Below are positions 5,732-9,197 of a stretch of 9,197 bases of DNA, piece after piece. Position numbers and translations under genes: made by a program. Position 1 is the stretch's first letter, and every line of letters begins with the position of its first letter. The notes under the pieces were generated by a model, which was not told the DNA's origin, did no database searches, and worked only from the letters and a program-made list of their open reading frames with translations. This DNA comes from an uncultured Verrucomicrobiota bacterium (GTDB lineage Bacteria; Verrucomicrobiota; Kiritimatiellia; RFP12; UBA1067): assembly GCA_945947925.1 (NCBI GenBank), contig CAMEZU010000052.1:1-9197 (forward strand), read 5' to 3'.

Positions 5732-6442
5732 ATGTTTGAAGTCCGCAATATAGCCTTCTCGTATGGCGCGCAACCCGTGCTGCGCGACGTCTCGTTCGTT
5801 GTCTCGCCCGGCGAGACGGTGAGCATCGTGGGGGACAACGGTGCGGGCAAGACGACGCTCCTGAAGATCCTGGCGACCTTGATGACGCAGGATGCGGGGT
5901 CGATTCGGGTCAACGGTCAGGACGCGGTCCACTATCCGCTTCGGTACCGTTCGCAACTCGGCTATTTGCAGGAAAATCCGTCCCTTTACGAAGATATGAC
6001 GGTTAAAGGCTACCTCAAGTACCGCGCCCAGCTGAAGGGCGAGCTGGACAAGCGCATCCGTCGGCGGGTGGGCGAGGCGGCCGAGATCTGCCACATCACG
6101 GACATTCTGATGCAGCCGATCCGCAAGCTCTCGTTCGGGCTGAAGAAGCGCGTGGCGCTGGCGGACGCGATGCTGCTGCGTCCGCGCGTCCTCCTGCTGG
6201 ACGACGTCCTGGCGGGGCTTGACCGCAGCATGCGCGAGGCGGCGGGGACGATTGTCTCGACGGTGGCCGCGTTTTCGAGCGTCATCGTCACGGGGCACGA
6301 GATCACGGACCTCGTGAAGTGGTCGACGCGCATTCTCGTGCTGCGCAACGGGGTCATTTCCGCGACGATTCCGGCCGCCGGGATGGATGCGGCGGCGACG
6401 GTGTCGCGGGTCGACCAGGCCCTGCGGGGAGGCGGGCTGTGA
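5732..6442 (+). CDS. ABC transporter ATPase, GldA-like
   Basis: The 236-residue protein is a single nucleotide-binding domain of the ABC-2 exporter type that pairs with the downstream permease. Seen motifs: Walker A G34-D-N-G-A-G-K-T-T (34-42), Q-loop Q80, signature L-S-F-G-L-K-K-R (133-140), Walker B V-L-L-L-D157-D158 (153-158), D-loop A-G-L-D (161-164) and H-loop H189. Two features are unusual. The catalytic Glu after Walker B is Asp158, and the D-E-P-T that normally follows is D-D-V-L. The signature is LSFGL rather than LSGGQ. Asp at the catalytic position would be expected to slow ATP hydrolysis. The start has no Shine-Dalgarno site but a promoter just before it. The stop overlaps the GTG of the next gene by four bases (GTGA), so the two are coupled. 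GldA/NosF-like is the closest description; the substrate is unknown. Confidence 0.88.
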   Translation: MFEVRNIAFSYGAQPVLRDVSFVVSPGETVSIVGDNGAGKTTLLKILATLMTQDAGSIRVNGQDAVHYPLRYRSQLGYLQENPSLYEDMTVKGYLKYRAQLKGELDKRIRRRVGEAAEICHITDILMQPIRKLSFGLKKRVALADAMLLRPRVLLLDDVLAGLDRSMREAAGTIVSTVAAFSSVIVTGHEITDLVKWSTRILVLRNGVISATIPAAGMDAAATVSRVDQALRGGGL

Positions 6443-8502
6443 GTCCCGTGCGCGTGACGTTCCGGCGGACCGTGGGCATGGCCCGCGGACTCTACACGAC
6501 GGCGCTGGCGCTGGCGGGCTTCCTGGCGGCCGCGGCGGCGCTGCTGGCCTTCAACCTGGATGCGGCGGAAGGCAGCCGCGTGCGGCTGGTGCCGCTGTGG
6601 ACGGTGTCGGTTTCGCCGGTGCTGCCGCTGCTGTCGGCCCTGCTCGGCATGGACGTCTGGAGCGACGAGCGCAAGACGGGGCGCGTGGAACTGCTCCTGA
6701 CGGCGCCCGTGCGCGAGCGCGACCTCGTGCTGGGCAAGTTCCTGGGCGTCTGGGCGATGTCGTCCGGTGCGGTGATTCTGGCGCACCTCCTGTCCTCTGC
6801 GGTGCTGCGTCTTTACGCGCCGACGCTGCTGGAGGGCGTGTCCGTCTTTTCGTTCCTGCCCGGCGTCTTCGCCCTGATGCTGCAGGGGGCGCTGTGGAGC
6901 GCGGTGGCGGTGGCGGCGAGCGCGTGCTTTCGGAATGCGGCGGCGTCGGCGTGCGCGACAATCGCGGTGCTGGTGGCCGTGCCGCGCGCCCTGTGGTGCG
7001 CGCTGATGGCCTGGGCGCCGCAGGGTCGGCCGAGCTTCGGGGAGATGCCGCTGGACGCGCACGCCTTCGACCTGGCCGCTGGCGCGGTGTCGACGGCGGT
7101 CTTGGTCACGTACGCGGTGCTGACCGTGGGCGCGCTGCTGTTCGCGTCGAAGACGATCGCCGCGCTGCGGTGCGAGAGCCGCGGGGCGTCCGGCCTTCGG
7201 TTTTCGACCCGGTTCGCGCTGGTGCTGTCGGCTCTCCTGGCCGTGCAGCTCATCGCCCTCGCCTACCGCCTGGACGTCACGCTGGACGTTCCGATCGGGG
7301 GTGACGGGTTCCGCTTCTCGCCGCGCACGCGCACCGTCCTGGCGTCGTCGCAGGGGTCGCTGACGATCACGGCGTTTATGGACCGCAAAGACGCGCGCTT
7401 CCGCGAGGTCGGACATTTCCTGCGGGCGCTTGCCGCCGAGGCGGAGGCGCAGTGCGGTCTCAGGATCGATCTTCAGCACGTCGACCCGACGCTTGACCTG
7501 GGCGCGGCGTCCCGCCTGATCGGCGCGGGGGCGGAGAAGGACAGCCTCGTCTTCGAGCGCGACGGCCGCATCGAGTGCCTGCGGCTCGCTGACGGATACG
7601 GCGAGCGCAACTGCATTTCGCTGATCGAGCGGATGACGGTGCCGTTCCAGCGCAGCAACGTGTACTGGACGACGGGCCACGGCGAGGCGTCCTTCTCCGA
7701 CGTCGGCAACGAGGGCGTCAGCCGGATTGCGCGCGAGCTGGAGTGGTCGGGCTACGGCAACCGCACGCTGGATCTCGCGGACGAGAGCGGGACCGTGTCG
7801 AACGACTGTGCGCTCGTCGTCATTGCGGGTGCGCGCAACGACTTCTCGGAGGTCGAGATGAACCGTCTCAACGCCTACCTGAACGGTCCGGGCGGAAAGG
7901 GCATGGGCGGCCGGCTGCTCGTGCTGCTGGACTCCGACCAGTTCACCGGGATGCAGTCCTTGCTCGCCAAGTGGGAGATCCGTCCGATGGCGAAGGCGCT
8001 CGCGGGAGTCGCCACGCAGACGGGCACGGACGTGATCGTCCGGGACTTTTCGGCGGATCACGCCGTGTCGGCACCGTTCGCGGGGCAGCAGGTGATCCTG
8101 GAGCGTCCGGTCGTCTTCGAGCGGCTGGGCGGCAACGGGCCTCGCTTCTCTCCGCTGCTGGGTGCCGGCGGCGCCTGTCTTGCGGCGGCGGTCGAAAGCG
8201 GCGAGGAGGTGAAGGACCTCGCCTTCCGTCCGACGCGGATCATCGCGGTCGGCGATTCCGGCTTTGTCCGGAACTGGAGCCTGGCGAACGACGGCAACGC
8301 GAACCGGGACTTCTTCCTCAACTGTGTGAAGTACTTGTCCGGACGTGACGCGCTGACGCAGTCCGGCGCCGAGACCGACCTGCTGGTTTCGAAGATGGAC
8401 CGGTCCGACCGGGCCCGGTTCGTCGTGGTGTCCGCCATCGCGCTGCCGTTCTTCGTCTTCGTCGTCATGGCGCTTGCGATCAGGCGCAGGAGGAGCCGCT
8501 AA
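6439..8502 (+). CDS. Fused GldF-GldG-type ABC permease and periplasmic protein
   Basis: The 687-residue protein joins two parts that are separate in the Bacteroidota gliding/secretion genes gldF and gldG. Residues 1-245 form an ABC-2 permease with about six membrane segments (roughly 18-38, 52-71, 101-126, 134-162, 168-194, 211-238) and the W-S-D-E-R-K-T-G-R-V-E-L-L-L-T-A-P block (74-90) typical of GldF-like permeases. Residues 257-277 are a further membrane helix. A large extracytoplasmic part (about 280-655) follows, with the GldG-type T-T-G-H-G-E motif (411-416) and a V-V-I-A-G-A strand (460-465). A last helix (660-681) and a basic tail, R-R-R-R-S-R, end the protein. The GTG start at 6439 overlaps the ATPase stop and has a strong GGGGAGG site (6426-6432). 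An upstream in-frame ATG (6319) lies inside the ATPase gene and is rejected. Role: probable membrane channel plus periplasmic partner of the ATPase; substrate unknown. Confidence 0.87.
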   Translation: MSPVRVTFRRTVGMARGLYTTALALAGFLAAAAALLAFNLDAAEGSRVRLVPLWTVSVSPVLPLLSALLGMDVWSDERKTGRVELLLTAPVRERDLVLGKFLGVWAMSSGAVILAHLLSSAVLRLYAPTLLEGVSVFSFLPGVFALMLQGALWSAVAVAASACFRNAAASACATIAVLVAVPRALWCALMAWAPQGRPSFGEMPLDAHAFDLAAGAVSTAVLVTYAVLTVGALLFASKTIAALRCESRGASGLRFSTRFALVLSALLAVQLIALAYRLDVTLDVPIGGDGFRFSPRTRTVLASSQGSLTITAFMDRKDARFREVGHFLRALAAEAEAQCGLRIDLQHVDPTLDLGAASRLIGAGAEKDSLVFERDGRIECLRLADGYGERNCISLIERMTVPFQRSNVYWTTGHGEASFSDVGNEGVSRIARELEWSGYGNRTLDLADESGTVSNDCALVVIAGARNDFSEVEMNRLNAYLNGPGGKGMGGRLLVLLDSDQFTGMQSLLAKWEIRPMAKALAGVATQTGTDVIVRDFSADHAVSAPFAGQQVILERPVVFERLGGNGPRFSPLLGAGGACLAAAVESGEEVKDLAFRPTRIIAVGDSGFVRNWSLANDGNANRDFFLNCVKYLSGRDALTQSGAETDLLVSKMDRSDRARFVVVSAIALPFFVFVVMALAIRRRRSR

Positions 8503-9197
8503 TGAGCAACCGGAAGATCATCCGCCTGCTGCTGCTGTGCAACCTGCTGTTGCTCGTCATTCACGTGTTCCTGTCCTTCAAGGGCATGGGCAACGTGCTC
8601 CTGTCCCGCACCACGCTGATGACGCCGCTGGACAAGAGCCAGACCGTCGAGCGGATCGCGATTGCGCGCAAGGGCGAGGCCGTCACGGTGCTCGAGTCCG
8701 CGCTTTCCCTGGCGACGACCAACGCCGTGGCCTCGGCGAGGCCGGGCGACTGGCTGATCACGCATCCGTACGTCGCTGCCGCCGAGTCGCGCCTTGCGCG
8801 GAGCGTTCAGGACGCGCTGACCCTTTCGCCGGTGCTTCAGGTCTATCGCGAGCAGGACCTGCTTGACTTCGGCTGCACGCGGGCGGACTACGGCCTGGAG
8901 GATCCGTCGGTCGTCGTCACCGTCACGGTCGGCGAGGAAAGCCATACCTTCTCCTTCGGGTCCGTCACCAAGCCCGGCGACGGCGTGTTCGTGACCGTGG
9001 CGGGCGATCCCGAGATCTACGTGGTCGGCACGAACGTCCTGGCGGCGGTCGACCGCGCGGCCGACGGCTTCCGGCTGAGGGACCTCTGTCCCGACGGCGT
9101 CGAGGCGTCCGACGGTTTCCGCATCAAGCGCGGCGCGGCGTCGCTTCAGAGCTTCCGCCTGCGCGACGGCACCTGGTACAAGTCGTCGGGCGAGGAC
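8502..9197 (+). CDS. DUF4340-type membrane-anchored protein (partial, runs off right edge)
   Basis: The frame is open to the end of the window, giving the first 232 residues. A membrane anchor (about residues 6-26, Leu-rich after M-S-N-R-K) is followed by a soluble, presumably periplasmic part. The D-Y-G-L-E-D-P block (129-135), a following G-E-E-S-H-T-F-S-F-G strand pair (144-153) and a V-F-V-T-V-x-x-x-x-x-I-Y-V-V segment (162-175) resemble the repeating unit of DUF4340 proteins, which are commonly encoded next to GldFG-like genes. It starts at 8502, overlapping the previous stop by one base (TAATG), with a strong AGGAGGAG site (8488-8495). That marks it as the third gene of the ABC operon. 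A sequential accessory role in the same envelope complex is likely but inferred from position. The C-terminal part, which could hold more repeats, is not visible. Confidence 0.75.
   Translation, partial: MSNRKIIRLLLLCNLLLLVIHVFLSFKGMGNVLLSRTTLMTPLDKSQTVERIAIARKGEAVTVLESALSLATTNAVASARPGDWLITHPYVAAAESRLARSVQDALTLSPVLQVYREQDLLDFGCTRADYGLEDPSVVVTVTVGEESHTFSFGSVTKPGDGVFVTVAGDPEIYVVGTNVLAAVDRAADGFRLRDLCPDGVEASDGFRIKRGAASLQSFRLRDGTWYKSSGED

Noticed and set aside
6319..6438. Upstream ATG start for the GldFG fusion
   Set aside because: It overlaps the end of the ATPase gene by over 100 bases and encodes an Arg/Gly-rich stretch. The GTG at 6439 has a strong ribosome site and the usual four-base overlap.
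6010..8061. Open frame of 683 codons on the minus strand
   Set aside because: It is antisense to the ATPase and GldFG genes, Arg/Gln/His-rich, with no domain or ribosome site. It is a GC-driven shadow frame.
1..9197. CRISPR arrays, tRNA or rRNA genes, insertion sequences, phage or defence genes
   Set aside because: I saw no regularly spaced repeats, cloverleaf-like or rRNA-like stretches, transposase motifs, or terminal inverted repeats. The genes are housekeeping or envelope genes with uniform base use.

Overview
The window is a 9.2 kb, GC-rich, gene-dense stretch of a Gram-negative bacterial chromosome. Every gene I can support reads left to right. It carries eight complete genes, one gene cut off by the right edge, and probably the last codons of a gene cut off by the left edge. 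An outer-membrane-barrel-like protein and peptidoglycan genes (alr, murF) indicate a diderm with a cell wall. The GC content, the GldA/GldFG/DUF4340 cluster and the stand-alone MetH reactivation domain suggest a member of the PVC group (Kiritimatiellota, Lentisphaerota or Verrucomicrobiota). That placement is inference, since there is no marker RNA.

Layout. 68-1007: ybeY (rRNA maturation endonuclease) followed one base later by a small exported beta-barrel protein. 1008-1131: the longest intergenic gap, with a palindrome, a likely intrinsic terminator and a promoter. 1132-3041: hslO (redox chaperone Hsp33) and alr (alanine racemase), two bases apart. 3066-4516: metF (methylenetetrahydrofolate reductase) and a free-standing reactivation domain of cobalamin-dependent methionine synthase. 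4572-5702: a compact murF. 5732 to the right edge: a tightly coupled operon of an ABC ATPase, a fused GldF-GldG-type permease/periplasmic protein, and a DUF4340-type membrane-anchored protein.

How the genes work together. Alr makes the D-alanine that ends up in the D-Ala-D-Ala dipeptide joined by MurF. MetF makes the methyl-folate used by methionine synthase, and the adjacent protein would rescue oxidised cobalamin in that enzyme. The last three genes look like one envelope machine: cytoplasmic ATPase, membrane channel with a large periplasmic sensor-like part, and an accessory periplasmic protein.

The most striking pattern is regulatory. All five transcription units start with the same nine-base extended -10 element, TGSTATAAT, with no recognisable -35 box, packed into tiny gaps and in one case containing the stop codon of the preceding gene. 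In three units the start codon lies only 9-11 bases beyond this element and there is no ribosome binding site, which predicts nearly leaderless messages. The other two units have longer leaders with good Shine-Dalgarno sites, and both have an upstream, out-of-frame ATG that opens a 15-codon reading frame overlapping the real start.
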